From NCBI GenBank assembly GCA_009773335.1, contig WRPF01000027.1, positions 1 to 37,500 of the forward strand: a stretch of DNA of 37,500 nucleotides, read 5' to 3'. This stretch comes from Caulobacteraceae bacterium (GTDB lineage Bacteria; Pseudomonadota; Alphaproteobacteria; Caulobacterales; Aquidulcibacteraceae). Positions within the stretch are counted from its first letter, which is position 1. Each line of letters opens with the position of its first letter. Shown here piece after piece: positions 14,554-24,512 of the stretch. The translations under genes were made by a program, and so were the position numbers. Below the pieces are notes generated by a model. It searched no databases. It saw only the letters and a program-made list of their open reading frames with translations, and was not told the origin of the DNA.

Positions 14554-15624
14554 ATGGCCAATCTCTCCCTCTCCCGCGTCTCACAGGTTCTCGAACGGTT
14601 CGAGGCGGTGGAAGCGCGTCTCGGCGCGACGATGGACTCCACCGAGATCGTCAAGCTCTCCAAGGAGCGCGCGGAGCTCGAGCCGGTGGCCGCCGTGATG
14701 CGCACGCTGATCGAGGCGCGCCGCGAGGTCGAGGACCTCGAAGCGCTCGCGAGCGATCCCGAAATGGGCGCTATGGCGAAGGAGGAGCTTCAGGCGCTGC
14801 GCACGAAGCTCCCCGAGATAGAGCGCGCCGCGCAGCTCATGTTGCTGCCGAAGGACGAAGCCGAAAAGGCCTCCGCCATTCTCGAAATCCGCGCGGGGAC
14901 GGGCGGGGAAGAGGCCGCGCTCTTCGCGGGCGATCTCTTCAAGATGTATTCGCGCTACGCCTCCAACCGCGGCTGGAAGGTCGAGGTCGAGGACATGAGC
15001 GAAAGCGATCTCGGCGGCTATCGCGAGATCGTGGCGAGCGTGACGGGCGAGGGCGTGTTCGGACGGCTCCGCTTCGAGAGCGGCGTCCACCGCGTGCAGC
15101 GCGTGCCCGCCACCGAAACGCAAGGCCGGGTGCACACGAGCGCGGCCACCGTCGCGGTGCTGCCGGAAGCGGAAGACGTGGACATCGAAATCCGCGACGC
15201 CGACATCCGCATAGATACCTTCCGCTCGTCAGGCGCCGGCGGCCAGCACGTCAACAAGACGGACTCGGCGGTCCGCATCACGCACATGCCGTCCGGCATC
15301 GTCGTGACGTCGAGCGAGAAGTCCCAGCACCAGAACCGCGCACGGGCGATGAAGGTGCTGGCCGCGCGCCTCTACGACCAGCAGCGCGACAAGCTCGACC
15401 GCGAACGCGCCGCCGACCGCGCGACGCAGGTGGGTTCCGGCGACCGCAGCGAACGCATCCGCACCTACAATTTCCCCCAAGGTCGGGTGACCGACCACCG
15501 CATCAACCTCACGCTCTACAATCTGCCGGAGGTGATGAACGGGACCGCGCTCGACGAGGTGATCGAGGCGCTGCTCGCGGAAGATCAGGCCAAGAAGCTG
15601 GCCGCGCTCGAAGGCGGAGAGTGA
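14554..15624 (+). CDS. prfA: Peptide chain release factor 1
   Basis: A 356-residue class I release factor recognising UAA and UAG stop codons. The stop-codon-reading motif PAT is at residues 185-187 ('[14 protein letters not shown]'), which identifies RF1 and not RF2. The catalytic GGQ at residues 229-231 ('[19 protein letters not shown]') triggers peptide release. The domain order and length are normal, and the start at 14554 gives the family N-terminus '[19 protein letters not shown]'. The glutamine of GGQ is the substrate of PrmC, whose gene is usually next to prfA. Here it is 4 kb away (19699), behind a TonB receptor and a DUF445 gene. Confidence 0.97.
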   Translation: MANLSLSRVSQVLERFEAVEARLGATMDSTEIVKLSKERAELEPVAAVMRTLIEARREVEDLEALASDPEMGAMAKEELQALRTKLPEIERAAQLMLLPKDEAEKASAILEIRAGTGGEEAALFAGDLFKMYSRYASNRGWKVEVEDMSESDLGGYREIVASVTGEGVFGRLRFESGVHRVQRVPATETQGRVHTSAATVAVLPEAEDVDIEIRDADIRIDTFRSSGAGGQHVNKTDSAVRITHMPSGIVVTSSEKSQHQNRARAMKVLAARLYDQQRDKLDRERAADRATQVGSGDRSERIRTYNFPQGRVTDHRINLTLYNLPEVMNGTALDEVIEALLAEDQAKKLAALEGGE

Positions 15625-15861
15625 ACGGCGGCCCGTCGCTAGGCAGACCGTTCGTCATATTCATGCGCGCCACCTTCGATAGCGCCGACCGAAAACGCCA
15701 ATGCGGACAAGGAAATCCTCGCACGCGAGCGATGATGCAAGGGCGCCGCAGTGCCGACAAAAATGTCATCCCCTCACTTTGCAACTCTTACGGATGTGTC
15801 AGGGTGTCCGCAGCGGAAGACGCACGATCCACGCGATTGGCGCACTGCGGGAGGAAACATC

Positions 15862-18276
15862 ATGCGTAAGACCAATTGGAAATTGGGGTCGGCGATCACT
15901 TTCGGTCTCGCCGCGGCGGCGGGACTCGGAGCGACGGCCCCGGCCCAGGCGCAGCAGACGCCCGAGGCGACCGACACAAACACCGTCATCGTTACCGCAA
16001 CCCGTCGCGAACAGGCCCTTCAGGACACGCCAGTCGCGATCACCGCGGTCAACGAAGAGGGCCTGCAGCGCGCCAATATCGTCAGCACTGCTGATCTCCA
16101 GCGCATCGCGCCGACGCTGATGATCCAGAACTCGAACTCGGAAACCGGCGGCTCGACCGTGCGCATCCGCGGCGTCGGCACCACCGGCAACAATCCGGGC
16201 CTTGAAGGCGCGGTCGGCGTGTTCATCGACGGTGTCTATCGCCCGCGCTCCGGCATGGCGATGAACAACCTGTTCGACATCCAGCGCATCGAAGTCCTGC
16301 GCGGCCCGCAAGGCACGCTGTTCGGCAAGAATACGTCGGCGGGCGCCATCACCGTCACGCCCAACTTGCCGCATCTCGGCGAGTTCGACGCGTCGATGAA
16401 ACTCGGCGTCGGCAACTTCAACAGCCGTGACATCGAAGGCATGCTCAACATTCCATTGGGCGAAACGCTCGCGGCGCGTGTCTCAGGCGCCTGGCAACAG
16501 CGCGACGGGTATGTCGAGGACGTCCGCACGCACAACGATTCCTTCAACCGCGATCGCCAGCTCGTGCGTGGCATGCTGCTGTGGGAGCCTGCGGACAATA
16601 TCTCGTGGCGCGGTACGGTCGACTACGCGAAGAAGGATGAAGACTGCTGCCAGGCGGTCTACAGGATCATCGGCGGCGCCTCGCTGCTGCAGAACAGCCT
16701 CGTGCCCGGCTTCACGATCCCGAGCGATCCGACGCAGTACAACTCGATCAACAGCCCGAACCGGCCGTTCGTCGAGCAGACCGAAGACACGGGCTTCGCC
16801 AGCCATCTGACGATCGATCTCGGCAACGACGTCACGTTCAAGAACATCATCGCCTATCGCGATTTCGACGCTGTCAACAATATCGACGCCGATTTCGGCT
16901 CCGCCGACATCCTCTACCAGAACATCGACACCAACCAGACGCTCGCTTCTTTTGAAGCGACGCTTGAAGGTTCATGGGGAAACCTCGACTGGCTCGTGGG
17001 CGGCTACTACGCGGAAGAAACCGCCGATGTGATCAACAAGACACCGTACGGCACGCAACTGGCCACCTATATTACGGCCGCCACAGGCGGGTTGATCAAC
17101 GCCGCGACGGCGGCGGCGCTCTATCCTGCGGGCGGTGGCGCTGTGCAGGCGGATTTCACGCAGGATGGCACGAGCTGGTCCATCTTCACGCACAACCAGC
17201 TGCAGATCACTGACCGTTTCGGCGCGGTAGTCGGCGTGCGGTACAACCACGAGGAAAAAGAAGGCGGGATGACCCGCTACACCACAAATAGCCCCTCCTG
17301 CGGCGGCGGTCCGTTCGATGGCCAGGGTGCGGCGCCCCCGGCGATTCCCAACTCGCTGCGGCTGCTGTGCCCTCGGCCGACGTACACGTCCATCATCGAC
17401 GAAAATGAAACAACCGGCACAATCGGCCTGAACTACAAGCTTACCGACGACATCATGGCGTATGTCTCGGCGAGCCACGGCTACAAGGCCGGGGGCATCA
17501 ACCTCGACCGCGATGCGCCCGCCGCAGCTGGCGTCAACACGGCGTCGGGTCTCGTAACGGGCACGCAGGCTCAGGTGAACGCGGCGGCGGCGTTTTCTCC
17601 CGAGTTCTCCGACTCCTGGGAACTCGGCATCCGCAGCCAGTTCTTCGACCGCACGCTCACCCTCAACGCCACCTACTTCCACACCGACTACGAAGACTTC
17701 CAGCTCAACACGTTCAGCGGGATCGGCTTCTCGATCGCCAATGCCGGTTCAGTGGAGAGCAAGGGCTTTGAACTCGAAGGCGCGTGGCACGCCGGCGAAG
17801 GCCTCGACTTCACCTTCGGCGCCGCACACGTGGTGGCCAAGTACGGCGACGAGGCGTTGCTCAAGGTCAACCCATCCGACCAGCTGGCGGCCCCGAACGG
17901 TGACCCGCCGCTCGCCGGCCTGACGCTCACCAACGCGCCGAAGTGGAACCTGTCTGGCGGATTGCACTACGAGCACCCGACCGGCATGGGCGAGATCAAG
18001 GGCTTCTTCGATCTCAGCGCGAACTATCGCACGCACTACAACACAGGTTCCGACCTCTGTCTGTGCAAGGTGCAGGAAGCGTTCACGACCTTCAACGGCC
18101 GCCTTGGTCTCTTCCAGGACGGCGCCAACGGCTGGGAAGTCGCGCTGTGGGGCACCAACCTCACGAACCAGTACTCCCAGCTCATCGCGTTCGACACCGT
18201 GTTTCAGACCGGCTCGATCTCCGAATTCCCGGCGCCGCCGCGCATGTATGGCGTGACGTTCCGCAAGAACTTCTGA
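15862..18276 (+). CDS. TonB-dependent outer-membrane receptor
   Basis: An 804-residue outer-membrane receptor. The signal peptide spans residues 1-31 (cleavage after 'APAQA'), followed by a TonB box-like 'NTVIVTATRREQ'. The plug domain is about residues 50-160 ('DTPVAITAVNEEGLQ', 'RIRGVGTTGNN', 'GVFIDGVYRPRSG', 'IEVLRGPQGTLFGKNTSAGA'). A 22-strand barrel follows, ending in the canonical aromatic terminus 'YGVTFRKNF'. The style is the large alphaproteobacterial/sphingomonad group, often for plant-derived or lipophilic compounds; the ligand is unknown. GAGGAAAC precedes the ATG; an ATG at 15751 would bury the signal. No FecR-like regulator is adjacent. It is bounded by a strong terminator, and with the DUF445 gene it separates prfA from prmC. 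Confidence 0.94.
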   Translation: MRKTNWKLGSAITFGLAAAAGLGATAPAQAQQTPEATDTNTVIVTATRREQALQDTPVAITAVNEEGLQRANIVSTADLQRIAPTLMIQNSNSETGGSTVRIRGVGTTGNNPGLEGAVGVFIDGVYRPRSGMAMNNLFDIQRIEVLRGPQGTLFGKNTSAGAITVTPNLPHLGEFDASMKLGVGNFNSRDIEGMLNIPLGETLAARVSGAWQQRDGYVEDVRTHNDSFNRDRQLVRGMLLWEPADNISWRGTVDYAKKDEDCCQAVYRIIGGASLLQNSLVPGFTIPSDPTQYNSINSPNRPFVEQTEDTGFASHLTIDLGNDVTFKNIIAYRDFDAVNNIDADFGSADILYQNIDTNQTLASFEATLEGSWGNLDWLVGGYYAEETADVINKTPYGTQLATYITAATGGLINAATAAALYPAGGGAVQADFTQDGTSWSIFTHNQLQITDRFGAVVGVRYNHEEKEGGMTRYTTNSPSCGGGPFDGQGAAPPAIPNSLRLLCPRPTYTSIIDENETTGTIGLNYKLTDDIMAYVSASHGYKAGGINLDRDAPAAAGVNTASGLVTGTQAQVNAAAAFSPEFSDSWELGIRSQFFDRTLTLNATYFHTDYEDFQLNTFSGIGFSIANAGSVESKGFELEGAWHAGEGLDFTFGAAHVVAKYGDEALLKVNPSDQLAAPNGDPPLAGLTLTNAPKWNLSGGLHYEHPTGMGEIKGFFDLSANYRTHYNTGSDLCLCKVQEAFTTFNGRLGLFQDGANGWEVALWGTNLTNQYSQLIAFDTVFQTGSISEFPAPPRMYGVTFRKNF

Positions 18277-18301
18277 GAAAAGCGGTCGACACGAAAATCT
18301 G

Positions 18302-18331
18302 GAGGCCCGTCCGCAAGGACGGGCCTCTTTT
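18302..18331 (+). terminator. Rho-independent terminator after the TonB receptor
   Basis: GAGGCCCGTCC (18302-18312) and GGACGGGCCTC (18317-18327) form a perfect 11-bp stem with a GCAA tetraloop, followed by TTTTCGTTT. It ends the receptor transcript and, lying 5 bp beyond the DUF445 stop at 18336, may also stop transcription from the other side. Confidence 0.9.
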
Positions 18332-18335
18332 CGTT

Positions 18336-19616
18336 TCAGCCGAGCATCGGAAAGAACACGCCGCCCGCGTGCAGGACGAGGCCCACGAGCCCGCCGATCA
18401 CGGTGCCGTTCAGCCGGATGAACTGCAGGTCGCGTCCCACATTCTGTTCGAGTTTCTGCACCACGGTGTCGGCGTCCCACGCGCGGATCGTGTCCGACAC
18501 GAGGCGCGAGACATCCTGTCCGTGACGCGCGGCAAGCTCGACGACGAGCGCGCGCAGGCGATCGTTCAGCGCATCGCGCACCACGACATCCTCCGTCAGG
18601 CCTTCCCCGAGCCGGCGCAGACCCTCCACCGCCCAGGCGCGGATCTGCGAATCCGCCTTCGCCAGATCCTTGCGCAGCGCTTCCTTCAGATGAGCCCATG
18701 CAGCGTCCAGCGCTTCTGAAACGGCAGGGTGGGAGAGCACTTCGCTGGTCATCGTGGCGATGCGGGCGTGCATGACCGGATCGTTCTTCAGTTCGCCTGC
18801 AAAACGCGCGAGGATGTCGGTCACGCGCTTGCGCAGCGGGTGATGCGGATCGCGCGCCGTTTCGACGATGAGATCCTCCATCGCGCCGATCATCGCGCCC
18901 GACGCCTGTGCATCGACGGACAGCATCCGCCAGAGCCAGCCGGTGCGGTCGCGCACGCGCGCGCGGATCGTCTCCTGATTTTCCTCCAGCCACTTCCAGC
19001 CCTCCGCGAGTGCGGCGTCCAGCAGCACCTGATGCTTGCCCTGCGCGGCCAGCGCCTCAAGCATGTTGCCGATCGCGGGCGCGACCTGCTGTGCGGCCAT
19101 CGGACTCGACGCCTGCTTGCGCAGAAACTCCGCCACCGTCTCGTCATCGAGCGTATCGAGGATCGCGGGGATCGCCCCCACAAGACCATCGGCGACGCGC
19201 TGGACCTGATCGCGGTCGCTGAGCCAGCGTCCGAGCGCCATCGCCATGTCCTGCTTCGCCACCCGCTCCGCGACCAGCGCAGGGGCGAGAAAGTTCTCCG
19301 CGATGAAGGCGCCGAGCGCGTCGGCGATGCGTCCCTGGTTTTTCGGAATCACCGCCGTGTGCGGGATCGGCAGCCCGAACGGCCTGCGAAAGATCGCGGT
19401 GACGGCGAACCAGTCCGCGAGGCCGCCCACCATCGCCGCTTCGGCGAACGCCTGCACATAGCCCCATCCCTGATGGACGCCGCCGAACACATGCACGCCG
19501 ATGTAGAGCGCGGTCATCGCGACCAGCAGCCCAGTCGCTGCGCGGCGCATCTGCACGAGCGAAGGCGGGTCGGCGACTCGTTCCAGGAGGGGGAGGTCTG
19601 GCGTCGTGGAAGACAT
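18336..19616 (-). CDS. DUF445 family membrane protein
   Basis: A 426-residue protein. Two N-terminal membrane helices (about residues 25-75: 'ATGLLVAMTALYIGVHVFGG' and 'YVQAFAEAAMVGGLADWFAV') are followed by the family signature 'FRRPFGLPIPHTAVIPKNQG' near residue 80. A long helical region follows and the C-terminus is again a membrane hairpin ('FIRLNGTVIGGLVGLVLHA', ending in 'FPMLG'). This is the full DUF445 (YjiN-like) architecture. The function is unknown. It is divergent from prmC, with 82 bp between start codons, and converges on the TonB receptor terminator. Confidence 0.9.
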   Translation of the reverse strand: MSSTTPDLPLLERVADPPSLVQMRRAATGLLVAMTALYIGVHVFGGVHQGWGYVQAFAEAAMVGGLADWFAVTAIFRRPFGLPIPHTAVIPKNQGRIADALGAFIAENFLAPALVAERVAKQDMAMALGRWLSDRDQVQRVADGLVGAIPAILDTLDDETVAEFLRKQASSPMAAQQVAPAIGNMLEALAAQGKHQVLLDAALAEGWKWLEENQETIRARVRDRTGWLWRMLSVDAQASGAMIGAMEDLIVETARDPHHPLRKRVTDILARFAGELKNDPVMHARIATMTSEVLSHPAVSEALDAAWAHLKEALRKDLAKADSQIRAWAVEGLRRLGEGLTEDVVVRDALNDRLRALVVELAARHGQDVSRLVSDTIRAWDADTVVQKLEQNVGRDLQFIRLNGTVIGGLVGLVLHAGGVFFPMLG

Positions 19617-19686
19617 TGGCTCTCCTGCAGCAAGGCCGGCCGCATTCCGTTCGGGCTGCGGCCATGCGCGACCGCCTTGGAACCAC

Positions 19687-19692
19687 TATATG
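19687..19692 (+). promoter_or_regulatory. -10-like box before prmC
   Basis: TATATG lies 7 bp upstream of the ATG at 19699, so transcription would start at or near that ATG. There is no clear -35 and no Shine-Dalgarno. Taken together this suggests a leaderless prmC message starting at 19699. The evidence is weak. Confidence 0.3.
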
Positions 19693-19698
19693 GGCGCG

Positions 19699-20553
19699 AT
19701 GACTTTGACTCTTGTCGTCGCCTGGACGAAAGCGCGCCGCGCCCTGGAGGCGGCGGGTGTGGATCTGCCCGTGTTTGACGCCCGGTTGCTGCTTGAGGCG
19801 GCGGCGGAAGTGAAGCGGCTCGACATCCTCACCGATCCGCACCGCGTGGTCAGCCCGGAGGCCGTCGCGCGCCTCGACGCGCTCGTCGCCCGGCGCGCGG
19901 CGCGGGAGCCGCTGGCCTACATCCTCGGCACAAAGGCCTTCTGGTCGCTTGACTTCGCCGTCGGTCCCGCCGTGCTGACGCCCCGGCCGGACACCGAGAC
20001 GGTGGTGGAGGCCGCGCTCGCGGCGCTGTCGACGGACCGCCCGGTGCGCGTGCTCGACCTTGGCGTTGGCTCCGGGGCGATCCTTCTCTCCATCCTGTCC
20101 GCCCGGCCGTTGGCGACCGGCGTCGGCGTGGACGCCAGCGCCGATGCGCTCGTCTTTGCCCGGGCCAACGCCGACGCCCTCGGGCTGGCGGCGCGGGCCT
20201 CGCTGATCCACGGCGACTGGGGCCAAGGGCTGGAAGGGCCGTTCGACCTGATTGTTTCCAATCCGCCGTACATTCCGGCCGGCGAGATCGCCGGGCTGGA
20301 ACCGGAAGTCTCGGTCCACGAACCGCGGCTGGCGCTGGACGGCGGCGCCGACGGGCTCGACGCCTACCGCCGCCTCTGGCCGGACGTGGCGCGCCTGCTT
20401 ACGCCCGGCGGGCGGTTCGCGGTGGAGATCGGCAAGGGGCAGGGGCCGGACGTCTCGGCGCTCGCCGAGGCGGCGGGGCTTGAGGTCGAGGCGGTCAAAC
20501 CCGATCTCGCCGGCATCGGGCGGGTTGTTCTGGGTCGGAAGGGGCCCTTCTGA
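19699..20553 (+). CDS. prmC: Protein-(glutamine-N5) methyltransferase, release factor-specific
   Basis: A 284-residue enzyme that methylates the glutamine of the GGQ motif in RF1 and RF2 using S-adenosylmethionine. An N-terminal helical domain ('FDARLLLEAAAEVKRLDI', 'REPLAYILGTKAFWSLDF') contacts the release factor. The Rossmann methyltransferase domain has 'VLTPRPDTETVVEAAL', SAM motif 'VLDLGVGSGAILLSIL', and the catalytic NPPY at residues 188-191 in 'IVSNPPYIPAGEIAGLEPE'. Alternative starts are 19690 (three residues longer) and 19606, which would extend into the divergent DUF445 gene. The downstream DUF4167 and clpB genes follow the common alphaproteobacterial order. Confidence 0.95.
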   Translation: MTLTLVVAWTKARRALEAAGVDLPVFDARLLLEAAAEVKRLDILTDPHRVVSPEAVARLDALVARRAAREPLAYILGTKAFWSLDFAVGPAVLTPRPDTETVVEAALAALSTDRPVRVLDLGVGSGAILLSILSARPLATGVGVDASADALVFARANADALGLAARASLIHGDWGQGLEGPFDLIVSNPPYIPAGEIAGLEPEVSVHEPRLALDGGADGLDAYRRLWPDVARLLTPGGRFAVEIGKGQGPDVSALAEAAGLEVEAVKPDLAGIGRVVLGRKGPF

Positions 20554-20889
20554 AAAATCATTTGGCGGCGGGGCCCGTAGCGGGTATCTTCCACTTGCGC
20601 GGAGTCGCCCGGTAGGCGGATGGCGGCTTGTGCAAATACCCGATGGCCCTCGATCACCCGACTTCATGGGTCATTGTCCCGCGCGGTGAGCGTCAGCCGC
20701 GGGACACAAGCGCCCCCGGCCCCCACCGGCAAGTCGCGAATGTGAGCCGAAGCACACCGGTCGGAACAACAGTCTTCGTGGACGATTGATCGAAGAGCGC
20801 AAGCGCAAGCGACGAGACGCAACCCAGCCAAACCAGACGACCCGTCCGCGCGCCCCTAACAACGCGCGGCGCCAACCAGCAGGAACCCG
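20554..20889 (+). other. Structured 336-bp leader before DUF4167
   Basis: No gene is seen here. Three possible hairpins are present: CGGGTAT (20581-20587) with ATACCCG (20636-20642), enclosing TTGC/GCAA pairing; TGTCCCGCG (20675-20683) with CGCGGGACA (20698-20706), a strong 9-bp stem; and CCGCGCG (20846-20852) with CGCGCGG (20863-20869), which ends 10 bp before the AGGA of the next gene. A structured 5' leader or small RNA is possible. No known riboswitch pattern was recognised. Confidence 0.4.
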
Positions 20890-21738
20890 ATGGGCCCCCA
20901 TTCGCACATGAAGCATCAGCAGCGCCAACGCGGTCGCGGTCGCAAGCCCGGCGGCGGCGGAGGGAGCGGCGGCGGCGGGCACCAGTCCAACCGCGCGTTC
21001 GAGAGCAATGGGCCGGACATCAAGGTCCGCGGCTCGGCCTCGACCGTCTACGAAAAGTACCTGCAGCTGGCGCGCGACGCGAACTCCTCCGGCGACCGGG
21101 TGATGGCGGAAAGCTATCTCCAGCACGCCGAGCACTATTATCGCGTCCTGCGCGCCATGCAGCCGGCTCACCAGCCCGCGCCGGAGCAGCGCTACGACCA
21201 GCAGCAACGCTTTGGTCACGATCCCGACCTCGACTACGACGAGAACGGCGATGAGTACGAAGCCGGCGCCGAGCAACAGCCGCGTGAAGGCGGCGAACAG
21301 CCGGGCCCGGAGGCGCGCGAGGATGCGCGCCCGCCGCAGCAGGCCTATCGCGAGGATCGCGGTCCTCGAAACGATGGGCCTCGAAGCGAAGGCCCGCGCG
21401 GTGAAGGCGACGAGGAATTCCGTCGCGGCCGCCGCAACCGCCGCAACCGCTTCCGCCCGGATGGCGAACGCGGCCCCCGCCTCGAAGGTGAGAGCACGGA
21501 AGCCTACGAGGCCCGCGAGCCGCGTGAAGATCGCGCGCCCCGTGACGAACGTCCGCCGCAGCAGGCGCGCGAACCGCGTGAGCCCCGTGAGGAGCGCGCG
21601 CCGCGCGAAGCCCGTGAACCGCGTGCCGAAGGCGACGAGCGTCCGCCGCGCCGTGAACGCGCGCCGCGTCCGGCCGTTGCGGAACCTGTCGAAGGCTTCG
21701 CCGACAGCCCGAAACCGGCGTTTCTGGCGGGGGATTGA
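20890..21738 (+). CDS. DUF4167 domain protein with low-complexity charged tail
   Basis: A 282-residue protein. Residues 1-35 are basic and glycine-rich (RGRGRKPGGGGGSGGGG). The conserved DUF4167 core is at about residues 37-90: 'SNGPDIKVRGSASTVYEKYL' followed by 'ARDANSSGDRVMAESYLQHA' and 'EHYYRVL'. Everything after residue 100 is low complexity, rich in Arg, Glu, Pro and Gly with recurring 'REPREDRAPRDE'-like units, and is probably disordered. The family is nearly restricted to alphaproteobacteria. The RG-rich start and charged tail suggest RNA binding, by inference only. The start may be 20908, where typical family members begin (MKHQQRQRGRGRK). It lies between prmC and clpB, as in many relatives. 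Confidence 0.92.
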   Translation: MGPHSHMKHQQRQRGRGRKPGGGGGSGGGGHQSNRAFESNGPDIKVRGSASTVYEKYLQLARDANSSGDRVMAESYLQHAEHYYRVLRAMQPAHQPAPEQRYDQQQRFGHDPDLDYDENGDEYEAGAEQQPREGGEQPGPEAREDARPPQQAYREDRGPRNDGPRSEGPRGEGDEEFRRGRRNRRNRFRPDGERGPRLEGESTEAYEAREPREDRAPRDERPPQQAREPREPREERAPREAREPRAEGDERPPRRERAPRPAVAEPVEGFADSPKPAFLAGD

Positions 21739-21767
21739 TTTCAGGTCGGGCGAAAGGCCACACGCCC

Positions 21768-21793
21768 CTTGTGTGATATTCTCGCCACACCTA
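21768..21793 (+). promoter_or_regulatory. Possible heat-shock (RpoH-like) promoter of clpB
   Basis: CTTG (21768-21771), 13 bp, then CCACACCTA (21785-21793) loosely resembles the alphaproteobacterial sigma-32 pattern CTTG-N13-CCCCAT. It lies 49 bp before the clpB start. The -10 match is partial, so this is a suggestion based on the gene's known heat-shock role as well as on sequence. Confidence 0.3.
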
Positions 21794-21842
21794 CCTCCCA
21801 CGCGATATCGGGCAAGTCTCCCGCACGCATTGGAGGGATCAC

Positions 21843-24443
21843 ATGGACCTCGAGAAATTCACTGACCGCGCCAAGGGCTTTGTGCAGGCGGCTCAGACCA
21901 TCGCCATGCGCGAGGGCCACCAGCAGCTTGAGCCGCAGCACCTGCTGAAGGCGCTGCTCGACGACCGTGAAGGTCTCGCGGCGGGCATCATCCGTGCGGC
22001 CGGCGGCGATCCGGTCCGGGCGCTCAACGAGGCGACCAACGCCGTCAACGCGCTGCCCAAGGTGCAGGGCGGCGGCGACAAGCTCTACATGGGAACCCCG
22101 CTCGCGCGCGCGCTCGACGCCGCCGAACAGGCTGCAACCAAGGCCGGCGACAGCTACGTCACCGCCGAACGCCTGCTGTTTGCGCTGGCGCTCGGTTCGG
22201 ACAAGGCAGGCGAGGCGCTGAAGAAGGCCGGCGTCACGCCGCAGACCATCGAAAAGGCGATCCAGGAGCTGCGTCAGGGCCGCACCGCGCAATCGGCGAG
22301 CGCGGAAGACCAGTACGAAGCGCTGAAGAAGTATTCGCGCGATCTCACCGAGGCCGCGCGCGCGGGCAAGCTCGATCCGGTCATCGGTCGCGACGAGGAA
22401 ATCCGCCGCACGATCCAGGTGCTGAGCCGGCGCACGAAGAACAATCCCGTGCTCATCGGCGAACCGGGCGTGGGCAAGACCGCCATTGCGGAGGGCCTCG
22501 CGCTGCGCATCGTCAACGGCGACGTGCCGGAAAGCCTGAAGAACAAGAAGCTTCTCGCGCTCGACATGGGCTCTCTCATCGCGGGTGCGAAGTATCGCGG
22601 CGAGTTCGAGGAGCGCCTGAAGGCGGTGCTCACGGAAGTGACCTCCGCCGAAGGCCAGATCATCCTGTTCATCGACGAGATGCACACGCTGGTCGGTGCG
22701 GGAAAGAGCGAAGGCGCGATGGATGCGTCGAACCTCTTGAAGCCCGCGCTTGCGCGCGGGGAGCTGCACTGCGTGGGCGCCACGACGCTCGATGAGTATC
22801 GCAAGCACGTGGAGAAGGACGCAGCGCTCGCGCGACGCTTCCAGCCCGTGTTCGTCGGCGAGCCGTCGGTGGAAGACACCATCTCCATCCTGCGCGGCCT
22901 GAAGGAAAAGTACGAAGTCCACCACGGCGTGCGCATTTCCGATGCCGCGATCGTGGCGGCGGCGCAGCTTTCCAACCGTTACATCACCGACCGCTTCCTG
23001 CCGGACAAGGCCATCGACCTGATGGACGAGGCGTCCTCGCGCCTGCGGATGCAGATCGACTCCAAGCCCGAGGAACTCGACGAGATAGATCGCCGGCTCA
23101 TGCAGCTGAAGATCGAATCCGAAGCGCTGAAGAAGGAAACCGACCCAGCGTCGAAGGACCGTCTCGGCAAGCTGAGCGATGAAATCGGCAAGCTTGAAAC
23201 GAAGTCCGCGGAAATCACCGCTAGGTGGAGCGCAGAGAAATCCAAGCTCGCGGGCGCGACCAAGGCGAAGGAAGAACTCGACCGCATGCACGCCGAACTC
23301 GCCGATGCGCAACGGCGCGGCGACTTCGCGCGCGCGGGCGAGATCAAGTACGGGCGCATCCCCGAACTCGAAAAGCAGATCTCCGCATCCGAAGGACCCC
23401 TTGATGGAAGCGTGGGCGCGGGCCTGATGAAGGAAGTCGTAGACGCCGAAGCCATCGCGGGCGTGGTCTCGCGCTGGACGGGCGTGCCTGTCGAGAAGAT
23501 GCTCGAAGGCGAACGCGCGAAGCTGCTCGCGATGGAAGATGCATTGCGCGGCCGCGTGATCGGCCAGGAGGAAGCGCTGCGTGCGGTCTCCGATGCAGTT
23601 CGCCGCGCACGGGCGGGTCTGCAGGATCCCAACCGTCCGATCGGGTCGTTCATGTTCCTCGGGCCGACGGGCGTCGGCAAGACCGAGCTCACGAAGGCGC
23701 TCGCATCCTTCCTCTTCGATGACGACAGCGCGATGACGCGCATCGACATGTCGGAATACATGGAGAAGCACTCTGTCTCGCGCATGATCGGCGCGCCTCC
23801 GGGTTATGTGGGTTATGAGGAGGGCGGCGCGCTCACGGAAGCGGTGCGGCGGCGACCCTATCAGGTCGTGCTGTTCGACGAGATCGAGAAGGCGCACCCG
23901 GACGTGTTCAACGTGCTGCTGCAGGTGCTCGATGACGGGCGCCTGACAGACGGGCAGGGCCGCACGGTCGACTTCAAGAACGTCATCCTCATCATGACGT
24001 CGAACGCCGGCGCGCAGTTCCTCGCCGAGCAGGCGGAAGGCGGCGATATCGAGGACGTCCGCGACCTCGTCATGGGCGAAATCCGCGCGCGCTTCCGGCC
24101 GGAGTTCCTCAACCGGATCGACGAGATCATTCTCTTCCGTCGCCTGCAGAAGGCGCAGATGGGACAGATCGTGACGATCCAGCTGAAGCGTCTGGACAAG
24201 CTGCTGGCCGATCGCGAGATCACGCTCGATCTCGATGAACGCGCACGCACGCGCCTCGCGCAGCTCGGCTACGATCCCGCCTACGGCGCGCGTCCGCTGA
24301 AGCGCGTGATCCAGCGCGAGATCCAGGATCCGCTCGCGCGGCTCATCCTCGAAGGCCGCATCCACGACGGGGAAACCGTGCGCGTCAGCCATGACGGCAA
24401 CGACTTCCTGTTCAACGGCGCGACGCAGAAAAAGGCGGCGTAA
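21843..24443 (+). CDS. clpB: ATP-dependent disaggregase ClpB
   Basis: An 866-residue Hsp100 chaperone that, with DnaK, pulls proteins out of aggregates in the cytoplasm. The order is an N-terminal Clp repeat domain (about residues 1-150), AAA1 with Walker A GEPGVGKT at 206-213 and Walker B '[14 protein letters not shown]', then the ClpB-specific coiled-coil M domain (about 405-525, '[20 protein letters not shown]'), and AAA2 with Walker A GPTGVGKT at 607-614 and '[20 protein letters not shown]'. The M domain and length identify ClpB and not ClpA/ClpC. A strong GGAGGG precedes the ATG. A weak RpoH-like promoter is just upstream. Confidence 0.98.
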   Translation: MDLEKFTDRAKGFVQAAQTIAMREGHQQLEPQHLLKALLDDREGLAAGIIRAAGGDPVRALNEATNAVNALPKVQGGGDKLYMGTPLARALDAAEQAATKAGDSYVTAERLLFALALGSDKAGEALKKAGVTPQTIEKAIQELRQGRTAQSASAEDQYEALKKYSRDLTEAARAGKLDPVIGRDEEIRRTIQVLSRRTKNNPVLIGEPGVGKTAIAEGLALRIVNGDVPESLKNKKLLALDMGSLIAGAKYRGEFEERLKAVLTEVTSAEGQIILFIDEMHTLVGAGKSEGAMDASNLLKPALARGELHCVGATTLDEYRKHVEKDAALARRFQPVFVGEPSVEDTISILRGLKEKYEVHHGVRISDAAIVAAAQLSNRYITDRFLPDKAIDLMDEASSRLRMQIDSKPEELDEIDRRLMQLKIESEALKKETDPASKDRLGKLSDEIGKLETKSAEITARWSAEKSKLAGATKAKEELDRMHAELADAQRRGDFARAGEIKYGRIPELEKQISASEGPLDGSVGAGLMKEVVDAEAIAGVVSRWTGVPVEKMLEGERAKLLAMEDALRGRVIGQEEALRAVSDAVRRARAGLQDPNRPIGSFMFLGPTGVGKTELTKALASFLFDDDSAMTRIDMSEYMEKHSVSRMIGAPPGYVGYEEGGALTEAVRRRPYQVVLFDEIEKAHPDVFNVLLQVLDDGRLTDGQGRTVDFKNVILIMTSNAGAQFLAEQAEGGDIEDVRDLVMGEIRARFRPEFLNRIDEIILFRRLQKAQMGQIVTIQLKRLDKLLADREITLDLDERARTRLAQLGYDPAYGARPLKRVIQREIQDPLARLILEGRIHDGETVRVSHDGNDFLFNGATQKKAA

Positions 24444-24479
24444 AATTCGCTTGAGCCGGTCCCTGGGGCAGGAGGGCTG

Positions 24480-24512
24480 ATGGCGCTGTTCGAAGAAAGG
24501 GGCGGCGTTTGA
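24480..24512 (+). CDS. Ten-codon upstream ORF coupled to the MerR gene
   Basis: An ATG at 24480, preceded by a strong GGAGGG, opens MALFEERGGV and ends in TGA at 24510-24512. That stop overlaps the TTG start of the MerR gene (TTGA, 24509-24512). The good ribosome site belongs to the short ORF, so translation of the regulator probably depends on reinitiation after it. The peptide itself probably has no function. Confidence 0.4.
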   Translation: MALFEERGGV

